The notes under the pieces are model-generated. The model was given only the letters and a program-made list of their open reading frames with translations. It was not told the DNA's origin and made no database searches. From Colias croceus (Eukaryota; Arthropoda; Insecta; Lepidoptera; Pieridae): DNA of 64,000 nucleotides. Numbering within the stretch: position 1 is the stretch's first letter; each line of letters starts with the position of its first letter. Position numbers and translations under genes: made by a program. Positions 1 to 12,400 of the stretch are shown piece after piece. The stretch spans positions 7,564,001 through 7,628,000 of the forward strand of contig NC_059538.1 in the NCBI RefSeq assembly GCF_905220415.1, in the 5' to 3' direction.

Positions 1-136
1 TTTATTTGTAAGTAGCTTTTTTTATAGATTTACAGTTAACTTTTGATTTTTTTATTCAATGCTAATAAAATTATATCGCCTTTGGAAGACGATTTCTGCT
101 GATATTTTTACTACACCACTTGAAAATTGATGATTT

Positions 137-325
137 GATGATAAAGACAGTAGCAGCGAGGATTAAGTGGAAATTAGTAATCATCCGCTTCGTCAATTTT
201 TGACTGAAGTTAATGTCCAACGTCCAATGGTTCAATCATTGGAAGTATCTCGGGAAATTTTGGAGGATATTTTTCAGGAAGGAGAGGAGGGCCAGCCAAC
301 CACATATCAAACTACTACGTTTTAG
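137..325 (+). pseudogene. Unidentified coding remnant with an internal stop
   Basis: One frame reads DDKDSSSED, TAA, then VEISNHPLRQFLTEVNVQRP, SREILEDIFQEGEEGQPTTY and a stop at 323-325. The composition looks protein-like rather than random AT-rich sequence, but I do not recognise the family; a transposon C-terminus is likely. Confidence 0.3.
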
Positions 326-845
326 TACCGAAAAAAATGTTATTGCCAAATGAAACGTAAATTTTGCACTCACAACTTTACAAGTAATGTTTTTATTTTG
401 ACTTTGCGGTTATCTGATTATAATATTTATCGTTATGGCTATCGACGTACCGACCGTACTGGGATCAGAGTAGGTACATGATATACAGTTCATCATCCAG
501 GATTGCTTAGAGCATTTTCACACTGAAAAAGATGTTTTCTTTGAATCGTAGTTGCTTCATTTATTTATTTTTAATCATTTTAAATAATATGTTTTAAATT
601 CAAATTCAAATTCAAATTTCATTTATTTACAAGAATGTAGTTACAAAAAAGGTGTTGTTACAATATTAAGGCGCTAATACATTCTACCCACTATTTGGGT
701 GTGCAAATATTTAAATGGATTTTGACATTTATATTTTATAAATATATCATTTTCATTATTTAAGTAGATAAAATAAATTATGTAACGGTTTTATAAGAAA
801 ACACATTATATTTGTTAGGCGACGGTGATTTCTTCCAGGCAAAAG

Positions 846-940
846 AAATCATCTTCAGGATGGAATCATCCTGGATCATCTTCAGAATCATCTTCTGAAT
901 CATCTTCAGAATCATCTTCAGGATGGAATCATCATCATGG
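846..940. repeat. Imperfect ATCATCTTCAG(A/G) simple repeat
   Basis: Repeated TCATCTTCAGAATCATCTTC and TCAGGATGGAATCATCC variants. Short open frames in both directions (Ser-rich and Ile/Lys-rich) are products of the repeat. Confidence 0.7.
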
Positions 941-1289
941 ATCCAGATGGGGGTCAAGTGACGCGGGCCACGTACCACAAACATGCTTAGTTTGTGGTAT
1001 CGAGCGCGAAAGATAGTCATCGTGTTTTTAGTAAAGTTACTATGTAAACTAACGTAATTTAATACTTAGGTACATATTCTATAATGGTGTGCTCAAACTG
1101 TTAATCTACATTTAATTTAGATTATTATTTGATACTAAGTAATGTAGAATTTAAACCACATTCATGTTTTCTTCAGATTTTAAGATTTTCTTATCAGAGT
1201 GTTCAATTTTAATGTAGTTAAATTTTATAAGAGACAATAATTAAGAAAATTTTAAAATAAAGTGTCACGTATTTTTTTTAAACAACGAA

Positions 1290-1337
1290 TGACGAAAAAC
1301 GACCTAATCGCGGACGAAGTCGCGGGCAACAGCTAGT
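1290..1337 (+). mobile_element. 3' end of a Helitron-like element
   Basis: TCGCGGACGAAGTCGCGGGC can fold as a hairpin and is followed by AACAGCTAGT, the group's 3' terminus. The 5' part was not delimited. Confidence 0.5.
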
Positions 1338-1449
1338 TTGTTAATAAAATTAACCTAGATGTTTATCTTACTTGTATCTATTACTATTGAACTTATCCGG
1401 TTAGTGAACTGGCGGAATGCAATCGATTATTTTGTTAATTTATACTGAT

Positions 1450-1633
1450 ACTAGCGGTTCGCCCCGACTTCGCCCGTGGTACCTACATGTTTACGTTTTT
1501 TTTCATAAAAACTATCCTATCTCTCAAGTTGGATCGGACTACACATGGTGTGCGAATTTTATTATAAACGGTTAAGTGGTTTAGGAGTCCATTGAGGACA
1601 AACATTGTGACACGAGATTTATATATATTAAGA
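1450..1633 (-). mobile_element. Helitron-like element, subfamily shared with 22602
   Basis: On the + strand it reads ACTAGCGGTTCGCCCCGACT and then CTATCCTATCTCTCAAGTTG; that segment and TTAGGAGTCCATTGAGGACA recur at 22602-22780. Confidence 0.65.
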
Positions 1634-2001
1634 TATACCTATTCGGGTTCTTAAATTACATTTTACGGTATTAGATGTTATTTGTGAACATGTATTTGGA
1701 AAATACATTACCTTGCATGAAACATTTCTCGACCCATCCCATCACCTGCCCCTATACAATTATTTGTACCTGCCTAATGCAACAAAAGCTATTTTTAATC
1801 TGCTAACAATATAGCTTCTAGTGTTAATAGTAATAATGATGTATAAAAACTAAAGAAAATTCCCTTCCACAAATTATATTAGGTACCAACTAATGGTGTA
1901 AACATATCAAATTACGTGCTCATTTTCGGGGCTTGTTGATATTATAATTCCCTAATTACTGAATACACCAAAGGACTTACAAGAACAATTTTTAGAAGTA
2001 A

Positions 2002-2270
2002 TAAATAAATAAATAAATAAATATTTCAGGACAATTTTCACACACGGCACGATCTAATCCCATACTAAGCTTTCGCTTGTCTTATGGAAACCAGATGGCT
2101 GATAAACATACATATATAATTTTAAATAAATACTTATATAGATAATCAACACCCAAACACAGAGCAAACATCTATGTTCATCACACAAATATTTGCCCCG
2201 GGTGGGAATCGAACCCACGACCTCTGGCTTGGAAGGCAGGGTCACTACCAACCAAGCCAACCGGTCAGTC
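2002..2270 (-). mobile_element. tRNA-derived SINE, copy 1
   Basis: On the - strand it starts GACTGACCGGTTGGCTTGGT with an A-box-like TGGCTTGGTTGG and a B-box GGTTCGATTCC, then a body ending in (TTTA)n. It matches 27420-27683 nearly throughout. It is not a tRNA gene: no acceptor stem pairing is seen and the body continues well past a tRNA length. Confidence 0.85.
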
Positions 2271-2437
2271 AAAAGTATTCCATATCATTAGAATATCGGA
2301 CCTATAGAACAGCGTGGTGCACTTAGAATTTTAATTTACGTGAATGAACAAAACGTAGATAAAAAAGTATCTAATTCTAAGCAATTTATCTACGTGCGTA
2401 AAGAAAAAAATGTTGTGTGGTTTTATGAAACCACGGT

Positions 2438-3063
2438 AAAAGTGAAACTTTTTTTCACACTATACACATTTAAACTAGGGATGTAACGATACCGATACCG
2501 ATACCGATATATCGGCCGATATAATCGGCAAGCCGATATATCGGTATCGCCGATAATAAAACAACCGATACCGATATCAAACAATTCAAAAAACCGCGCC
2601 CAATGAACGATGCGGGAGGCCGCCCGCGCGTGCGCACTTTGTTTTCTGAAAAAACTCTACCAATAGTAAACTTTTATTAGATACTGATTGTATGTGTATT
2701 ACTTAAAGTTTAACTGACGTTGCAAAATAAATAGTTTTGTTGTTTTTTGATTTGGCATTTTTATTTAAAAGAATACGATTAACAGTTGAGTCTCTGTTAA
2801 ATGTTGGTAACTTTATGCATAATTCACTATTTATTTTTCTACCAAGCCATCGATATCGGTATCGGTATCGGTATCGCCGATACATGACAACAAATATCGG
2901 TATCGGTATCGTATCGGCAAAATCATTTATCGTTACATCCCTAATTTAAACTAAAAATTATCGTATTTGTACGATAATTATCGTACGTATCGTGCGTCAC
3001 GCGACATGCGCTACACAGACCAAAAAGTTTGAGACGATGGCGATGTAATAAAAGTTTCACTTT
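2438..3063. mobile_element. MITE with AAAGTGAAACT ends, split by the hAT-like insertion
   Basis: The inverted terminal motif AAAGTGAAACT is at 2438-2448 and its complement at 3053-3063. Without the inserted 468 bp and one target copy it matches, in opposite orientation, the sequence at 40392-40531. The shared core contains TTATCGTATTTGTACGATAA and a CGTGCGTCACGCGACATGCG stretch. Confidence 0.75.
2476..2943. mobile_element. 468-bp hAT-like MITE with 8-bp target duplication
   Basis: The terminal inverted repeat is TAGGGATGTAACGAT at 2476 and its complement ending at 2943. It is flanked by the 8-bp direct repeat ATTTAAAC (2468-2475 and 2944-2951), as hAT transposases make. Next to both termini are short CGATAC/GTATCG runs. 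No transposase remains; the short open frames on both strands come from the GTATCG run. Confidence 0.88.
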
Positions 3064-3710
3064 AATATCAAACATTAAAATTTAGAAAACTTACAGGGAG
3101 ATACAATTCCATAAAGAAATATGCATTGATGCTTCCAATATCAAATACAATACAATTTCTGGATGTTTATAGACAAATCTATAAAACTGTCGATTTTGCA
3201 ACAAAGTATTGTGTATAAAAATAATTTCGCGTTAACTTGGCGAGAATGACCGCAATTATGATAGCATAGGTGAAAATATTATATAGTTAGGTAAAAGTTT
3301 GCATAATTTTAGTTAGGCAATGCAACGTCGGAGTTACGTTATCTTGTTTTTAATTAAATAACAAATTGATTTATTAGGTCATGTGCCTCGAATTAAAAGA
3401 TCAATTGTTTACTTAGTTTATTACCCCCAATTAGCATTCCAGACTTATTTGATATTTTATTTTGTTCTTCATGCAATTTGTTGCAAAGTTGCGTCTATAA
3501 ATTGTGTGTGAAGATAAAGATGTCCCTATATCGGTTTTATAAAATAGTTAAATAGAATGGAAGTGATGCTGATTGAATTTCCAATGCCATTGTTGATTCA
3601 TGGTTTGAATTTGCTATTCATCATGACGAAGTAAATCTAACATATTTAGCGGAAATCGCTATAAAATCATCTTTGGATCATCAGAAAGCACTATCGTATG
3701 ATATTGATAT

Positions 3711-3840
3711 CTACACTAATATTATAAAGAGGAAAACTTTGTTTGTTTGATTGTAATGAATAGGCTCATAAACTACTGGACCGATTTTAAAAATTCTTTC
3801 ACCATTCGAAAGCTACATTATCCACGAGTAATGTATGTCC
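3711..3840 (+). mobile_element. Helitron-like element, 3' truncated
   Basis: The start CTACACTAATATTATAAAGA and the ACTACTGGACCGATTTTAAA segment match the family, but no GC-rich CTAGT end follows. Confidence 0.55.
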
Positions 3841-3849
3841 TGATTCGAG

Positions 3850-6207
3850 AATCTTGAAATCGTTTATTGACTCTTTACTATGTTAACGGTAAAAGTAATT
3901 AATATACATAAATACTTTCAATATTCATGTATTCAAGGAAATTTTAATTATTATTTATTCAAAATTAAGTGATACATTTGAAAAAATGAAGTTGAACGTT
4001 TATTTTTTTTATCTCAGTATGAATAATAATTATGAATGATTGATATGATGGTTTCCAAATCCAACAATGCAATTGGAGATGGTATTTTAAAGATAGTTTA
4101 GAATAAGGTCAAGAAATGAAGAAACGCGCTGTTACACTTTTGCCTTCGTTGCGTATGTCGACTTAGCTGTGGACTTAGCGGAATGGCAAGTCGCACAATG
4201 TGTCACTTACTTTTGGTTATGTGCGTGTTTACATTGCACGAGGAAACACCTCGCAGAGCATTGAGTTTCATGTAGCTATACGAGTAGCTAGGCTTAATAC
4301 CTTTCATGACGTCATTATTTGCTTTGCGATCAAAGATCGACCAGGGTGGCTTGTACGAATTTGAAGTCACGAAATATTGGGTGGTCTGAGACGTGACGTG
4401 AATCTTATGTACCATAAATATTTCTCATCCTAATTATTCTATTAATTTCTGTCACAATTTGATTTAAATTCCATATTACGAACTTGTGTTCAATCCAAGT
4501 CCGTATGATATGACCACGATGTGACTCAATAATAAATATCAGCCAATATGTCACGTCCATTCGAATAGAAAACACCGGAACTAATCTATCTTTCTATAAT
4601 TAGTTCGTAAAACGGGTATTTTACTTATCACACATAAGCATTTATTAAAATTGATTCTGCATTGCAGACTTGTAATAAAATGATCAACGCTTAGATACGA
4701 GTTACGACTATATAAAAAGAATTAAGCAATCATTTTAAGTTAATGTTTGATTTCTTATGTCATTGATAAGATATAATTATAATAATTGTTAGTTTGAATA
4801 ATATTTGCTCTGAATTGAATTGATGGTATATTTTATATCTACGTGCTCGAAAGCCATTAGGCGTGATAACTGCCGTGCTCGGTGACTAGATTATGCATCG
4901 TTTATTTTATTAGATGAGATTAAGAGAGCATACCTGGAAATTTTCATACTTCTTACCATATGACTATTGACTAAGAAATTGTTTTTTTTTTTTTTTTTGG
5001 AATAAGTAGGTACCTAGTTAGAAACTATTTATAAGCTTTTTAACTGCGTAAGGGCAACTCATTTCTGCTTCTTTCATCGCAATTATGCATATTTTGACGA
5101 CTCCAAGGTGTGATTCTATGAACACATGCTGAATAGCAAAAAAAGTCTACACTCACCTTTATTAATAGGTATTTATTATTATCACAGAATAACCCTTGCT
5201 TTAATACTATACCTAGATACCAAATTTTTAAGACAGAAATACTCAAATAAAACAAATGTGCACAATATATAATTGAATGTTTAGCGGCATGCAATTTGGG
5301 TGCGGTCTTTGTCGGTCTATTACTCAACTATTCATAGCATTTTCTTTTAATTATATACAATTAACTTGGAATTGAGCAACTGTAATAATCCTACAGCATT
5401 AAACCGTAAAGTCATAATGTTGTTCCTTTGAATTCAAATAGCTTCAAACATTGCGTGAATGATCGACGTTAATCTTTGCTTTAATCGTCTCATCTCAAAC
5501 ATCAACAATATTCTTTGAAATCATTACACTTACCTCTAATTATGAAAAATCACTGAGTAACTTTGCAGTTTAACAATCGTTCTCTCCTCTAGTATACAAC
5601 AACCGCGTATGCTCGGTTTCTTCATCGCCTACTTCGGTCAGGAATCTCAACTTTTTATGCACAATCGTCTGTTGGAACTCCATAACCGAGTTGTAAGAGC
5701 GCAGGACAATACTACACTTAATTTAAAGTGAGGAAAATTGCCTGCTCCGTTGTTGAAGTAGTTTTACATTTAAATCATTGTTTATATCTTTCATAATTTT
5801 ACTTTTCTTAGAAAGTTTCGTAGAAATGTAGTCAGTAGGTATATTTTTTCCAATTTCAGCTTTCTCATAGACAGGAGACTAGCGTAACTCAATCAATTTT
5901 CTTAATTAATTTTGTTATATTTTAAAAATTAATTATTTAGAAATTAATCAATTATCAAGTCACGCGTTCGTAGTGTCACTAGATATTTTACTGTAACATT
6001 ATTTTATTTATCTTGTGGTTGTATAGAATATATTTCCATTCAGTAGTGTTAAAAGGAATGACTGCATGGTTGTTCATGATAATAGTGTATGCATATGTAT
6101 GTATAGAAACATTGACCTACAACACTAGTGTGTTTCCTAGTTTATATCCGCAATTTTATATTAACTCCATGTGTAATTATGCTCAATGATGCCTCTTTTT
6201 TGTACAG
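3850..6207. other. Intron or upstream sequence, nothing recognised
   Basis: AT-rich; a poly-T run at 4981-4998. A 40-codon frame at 5609-5731 was considered as an upstream ABCC exon and rejected. No TMD1 or N-terminal ABCC exon was seen. Confidence 0.5.
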
Positions 6208-6415
6208 CATAGCGCAACCAGTGTTTCTAGGAAAACTGGTCGAGTACTACAGCCCTGATCAGAAGACTGTGAAACCTACAGAGGCATATTTATACGCCGG
6301 AGCGGTTGTTATATGTTCGGCGTTAAACGTCTTCGTAGTACATCCGTACATGATGGCCATTCTACATATGGGCATGAAATTCAGGGTCGCCTGCTGTTCT
6401 CTTATTTATAGAAAG
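6208..6415 (+). CDS. ABCC4-like: ABCC4-like exon (first in window): start of TMD1
   Basis: The acceptor is TTTTTTGTACAG; one base closes a split codon. The exon encodes SIAQPVFLGKLVEYY and then a hydrophobic helix, ending GMKFRVACCSLIYRK before GTAAAT, phase 0. PVFLGK and the RVA..LIYRK stretch are typical of the first TMD1 helices and coupling segment of ABCC4-type transporters. A Helitron-like repeat begins only about 7 bases into the next intron. Confidence 0.93.
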
Positions 6416-9400
6416 GTAAATAATCCATACTTATGTTGTAAAAATAAACGCGAAAGTAACGCTGTTTTTGTATCTGTTTCATTCGCTACTTCGAATGAAT
6501 GGAGCCTTGGAGAAGGACATAGGCTGTTTTTTGACAAACAAAGTTTAACAAGTGAAATTGGAGTTCTTATGGATATTTGTATGCTGAATGATATGAGAAG
6601 CAATGAGGTGTTCAAGCGAATAAATTCTAATTCGCGGGCGGAATACTAGAGCTCTATATTAATTTGTTTTTATTGAATGTCACTGCAATACACTTTTCCC
6701 TCGAAATGCTTCTCCCTACTCTGAGGCCCAATGTTAAAATATCAGAACTTTAAGTGGACGAATACCTAAATATTTAAACTCGCAGACGTAAATAGTTATT
6801 ATAAGAATCTATATACATAATAAACAGTACATGGAGTATTCGGTATTCGTATGTAAGTGTGATATAAAATTATACAGTTTTCCTCCAATAGACAATGATG
6901 CAAACGCGTGATTCATTCATCATTATCAGACAATTGATTTTAAACAGCTGTTACTGTGAAATAAATATAAAAGTTTAACGATTCAAGTTTACACTTTCAA
7001 TTTGCAAGTCAATATCAATGTTATCTTTACTTCGAGGAGGTCGCGTTATCCTTTCAGCTACTGAGTAAATATTAGAAGTATAATATGTCAATAATAATAA
7101 TTATGTGAAAACCCAGTTAAAGCTAATACATGATTTACTGTAGATAAAGTCTACAGTTCCAATACATGTACTTCAAGTTGTGTCTTTTGACGATATTTCG
7201 TCTTCATTCATGCCAAATCTAAATAGGTGACGAAATTATATTCGGGCAATGAAAATTTTCCAAGATGGAAATGGATTATGATTTAAATTTAAATTTATAT
7301 TTAAATTGCATTTTTAAATTACGCTAGATGTTCATTACGATTGCCGTTTTACAAACCATTGTTACTTGGATTTTCCTCCATGCGGAGTAAATAATTACTA
7401 ATAAAGTATTTTCCTATTAAAACTCAAAACATCGTGATAATCCCGAATAACTGGCAAATCCATTCTTATATTATAAATGCGAAAGTAACTCTGTCTGTCT
7501 GTCTGTTACTCAATTATGCCTAAACTACAACCAATTTGCATGAAATTTGGTATGGAGATATGTATTTTGATACCCGAGAAAGGACATAGGCTACCTTTTA
7601 TTGCGAAATATGTACAACGGGCTCAGCCGGGGCGGACTACTAGTATAATATATGTCATTTAAGATTTTATCTCTTTAATAATGTCTCTAAGATTCAGATT
7701 TAAGCTGCAAGACAATTTTAGAACTCTATTTTATTTTCTGATCACTGCTAATTTGAGCGAATGTAAAATGTAAATGATAAGGCTGGTTGCAGAGCTTGAC
7801 CGACCCTCAGTGCGTACCGTCGGTCCTGACAATACGCGTCAACAATTGTATGACTATGACACTATAATGCGCATGACAATACGCGTGCGTATGGTCGGTC
7901 TATAGTCCTTTTCACGTAGGATGATTCCTGTGACACTTCGTCGTGTTCCGAATTACGTATTTTATGTTTAAAACGCCAAAATAATTTTAGTGCATAGTAT
8001 TTTTATTTTATGGCGGCATTAATACCAAAAATATAAAAATGAAACATCTTAAGCTTATAAATCAAAAACAGTATTGTTTAGTTTAATATAATGAAAAATA
8101 AAATAAAATAACACAAAAATATAATACCTACGCAATTCGTGTACATGAAATGGATCGTTGAAAAATCATAGAGTTGGAAAACATATAATCGGCGCCCATC
8201 TTGTGATCGTTTGTCAATCGAGTCAATCGTCTGTACGAGTGCGTCAGCTTTGTATACAAGTTGCATTTTTATATTGATATTTTACGTGGTATTCTGTTAT
8301 TGTTACTAATTGTTATTGTTGACTTTTTTTTTGCTGTTGTTTGCTAAGTTTCCTTAGTTAATTGTTGGCGAAATGCCGAAAAAACTAATTTTGATACTTT
8401 ATTCAAATCGATTTCATTTCCCTATAAAATATTATCGATTATCGGAAACAATTGATACGATTTCAGTAAAGACATCTCTACACGTGTCAAAAATCGATGT
8501 GTCACAGAAATCATCTTAGGTGGAAAGGACTATAGCTATGAACGGTTTTATGAATTTCCATACATATGACAAGCGCGACTGACGTACGCACTTATGGTCG
8601 GTCAAGCTCTGAAACCGGCCTAAACCATTATTAAAATTAAGTGTTATGCTTATCTATACTAGTATTATAAAGAGGAAAGGTTTGTATGTATGTATGGTTT
8701 TCACGCATAAACTACTGAACCGATTGTAATGAAATTTAGCACACATATAGAGGGTAACTTGGATTAACAAATAGGATAGGTTTTATCCCGGAAATCCCAC
8801 GGGAATGGGAACTATGCGGGTTTTCCTTTGAAAACGCGGGCGAAAAGCTAGTGTAAAATAATTGTTGAAATAACTAATAATAGAAATCCAGAAATAAATT
8901 CTCATCACTGATACTATTGTTACGTATTCCTTGCCCTGACATTAAGGAACAAAATGTTAATCATTATCCAAATTCGGTTTATCGCTCGGAAGTTATGCGC
9001 GTACAATATACACCTACATACAATTCGGCGATTTTTTATTATACATGGTATTGTATACTCTTTAAATGTGTTCCGCTAGTGTATTAGGAAAGATAAAACA
9101 AGTTTTATTATATTTTTTTGAATAGTCTACCTACTGATGAAGTCAGACTCGAAATCTAAACCTTTTTTATTCCAGTGCTTATGAATAATCAATTTTTTTG
9201 TTGTTAAAATTTGATTATTAAGTCGGCCGCCTAACTAACTATTACAAAGAATATGTAATAATACTTGTTTATTATTTTAACTAGCCTGGATTTTACTTTA
9301 TCTAAATTATTACCTATCTATTAGTAACATTTTATCGTAAGTCAATTAATCCTTCTAAAGTTTGTGTTAAATCACAAAGCTTCGACTGAAATACAGATAA

Positions 9401-12400
9401 CTAAAAAGATCCCAAACGTTCCGTTGACAATTAAATACCCGTAAAATAGATCAAACGTCACATTTCCAAAGACTAATGCGCTAGAGCACCTTGGCATAAA
9501 TGCACTATTCGACAACTAGTTTGGGAAGTATAGATATCAATGTATAGATCGCCAGAATTGCACAATTCTCATAAATATATTGTAATCCGAAATGACTATA
9601 ACATTTTTTTTCGTTCACGTTTATTAATAGACTAATCCGTGTATAGAAATTGTCTGTTGAATATTTAGTTCAAGATTGAGATCTTGAATTTGATAATAAT
9701 CTCACCCATAATCTATAACGAGAATGTCTCATGAAGCTCAAAAAATTATAATGGGATTTCTAATCTCGCAATCTTTAACTTTAATCGTTCATTAGCTGTC
9801 GCACAAAGTTCACAAAATTCTAAACTAATATATTTCTACAGTCGCTACGGCTTTCGAAGACAGCACTCGGCGAGACGACCATAGGTCAAGTGGTGAACCT
9901 CCTTTCCAACGATGTGAACCGCTTTGACGTTGCGATCATCTTCCTGCACTATCTATGGATCGGGCCGCTAGCTACTGTGATCATTACGTATTTCATGTGG
10001 CTGGAGATCAACTGGGCGGCGATAGTTGGTGTGGGATTCATGCTTGCGTTCATACCGCTGCAAGGTAAGGTTTTTGGGGTAATTTTTTTTGTGATTTTTT
10101 CAATATTTTTTTAGTTATTGTACTAATGCAGGTGAAGACGAATACAATAAACCAAAAAGCATTAAAATTTGTTCAGCCGTTTTTAAGTTATAACTTATAA
10201 GTCTTTTAGGTAACTTACCCGTTATCTTAAACAATACATATTATGTCGATTTTGATTCATAGGTATGTAAAAATTGTAAATAAACGTATAGAAAAAAAAA
10301 TGATTTTAGATTAAAACATCAAAAATAGGTGTTCCAATTATATTGTATCAAGTTTCGATGATGATATACATACCAAAACTATTAATTTGCTAATAGTCAT
10401 CGTTAATTTAGTGATATTTATAAATTCATGGGAACAAATCTTTTTAAATAAAATTTGTGAAAGTATAACAGGACAAAATAGGATTTTATTACTGATTGAT
10501 TGCCGGCGAAACGAAGAAACAAAATGTAACAAAATATGTCAATAAACCAATGCAACAGATAATATGCTATTTCTGAATAGTGAAATGTGTTAAAACATGC
10601 ATGAGAGAAAATAAATCTTCAAAATGTAATAATCGAGTGTGTTATTTTTGTGTAAAAATCACATCAAATACAATTTTCTTACCAACGCGAACGTAAAGGC
10701 ACTGTGCATTCTTCACATATTTGTTAATTAAACCAAGCCAGATTATAATCATGACATTTAATTGGTGTGCGAGGGTCATTCCGGCTAATGACCCATATAG
10801 CATATATTATATAGGTTCTAACTTGTTCTAAGTGCCTACAAAATCCGTTCGTGTCCATATTTTTTACCAAGTGTTTCGCTTTAAACGTTCGTTTCGTTTT
10901 TTATTTGACCGTAGACACAATCGAATCAGATGGCCTCTCTCGGTAAAAAATGAGTGCATTCATGAAAACTTGTTTAATACTGCAGTTTTAGTATTTTCTC
11001 GTTAACCTTAAAACATCGCATTTCTTCGTATCGTAAGCATTATCCCCTTTTTTGCATCTACTCCTATTATTTAAATTATATGTAATTTAGTGTTTGTTTT
11101 AATTGGCTAATGTAAGAGATACCTACTAACTAACTGGCTTATGCGGTTAACACTGATAAAGTAAGGTCAACGGACCGACTTTAAATACCTTTTCACACGA
11201 ACAAAGTTGGCGTTAGGATATACCACGATTTTCAGACGTATTGTGAAATTCTATACACTTACCTACATATAATCTCTTACTATTATCGTAGACAACGCCA
11301 ACGCATACCTACGTCTCGGAACCTTAACCTATGCAGTGTATTTGCAACTCGGCAACGGTCTGTAACGTGACGCGACATTACGTGTTTACTGTTTACTGTG
11401 GAGGCCTTATTATGGTCAGTAACTTGATAGGATAAATAATTACTCATTGCAAAGATTGCACAATATTAGTTGCTCATCGTACCTAGGTACATATCGTTTT
11501 TATCTGTGGTCAATTTAGAACAATGCATCATTGCAGAAATACAAATAAAAACAATTTGTCACTAATTGAAACAACAACAGATAACGGCTAGGTTAATTGA
11601 GGTGCACTTTTTCCAAATGAAATGCCCCTTAGATAAAACACGGTCAAACTGTGCAATGAACTATTTTATTTTGCGCGCATAACAATAAAAAAATAATAAA
11701 TTATTGACCGAAAGGACGTTCTGAATCATACTGATTGCATAAAATTGTGTAGGCGTATGACTGTTGGACTTTGCTTACTCAATTGTACATAACATTCTAG
11801 GTTCATTATACTATTTAGATATTTTAATATAGGTATGCGATTTGATAAAGATGAAATAAGAAACATACGCAAACTAAATAATACCTAAATATACATAATA
11901 AACGATACCTATGTAATTTTTTTTGAAATCGTAGTAATAACAAAAAGTTGTAATGTTTTCACCTTTATCACTAGTATACTACACGATCTTGAGATGGGAT
12001 AGTTTTCCTGACATAACCTGTCTACTCTTGAGTCTTGACCAAGAAGCTTATATGTGTATTAGATGTAAGCTTCTTGGTCTTGACCTTAATTTGTAACAAT
12101 GACACTTATCGGTGTTTTCGTTGGTAGCCGATGTCATAAATTTACTAAAGAACACAAAAAGATTATACCTACTTGACTTGCCGTAAGAAACAGGAGTGTC
12201 TTTATTCGTAATCCATTTAGGTACATTCATGTAAACATTACTGTATCAAGGCCACTATCGTTCTCTTTATATCTTCTTAAAGTCCTTGTGTAACAATACG
12301 AGGATTTTAACATATATAAAAAGAATACAGAAACAGGATTAGTTCTGTTTCGCTGATTTTACAAAGTTGTAAAGCTAATTTAAATATTACCATCGAAGCC

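Noticed and set aside
2195..2270. tRNA gene (also at 27420)
   Set aside because: Only A- and B-box-like motifs are present; the sequence continues as a shared SINE body and no cloverleaf stems pair.
5609..5731. Upstream ABCC exon (MLGFFIAYFGQESQL frame)
   Set aside because: It does not resemble the ABCC N-terminus, lacks a donor in the needed phase and is followed by a stop.
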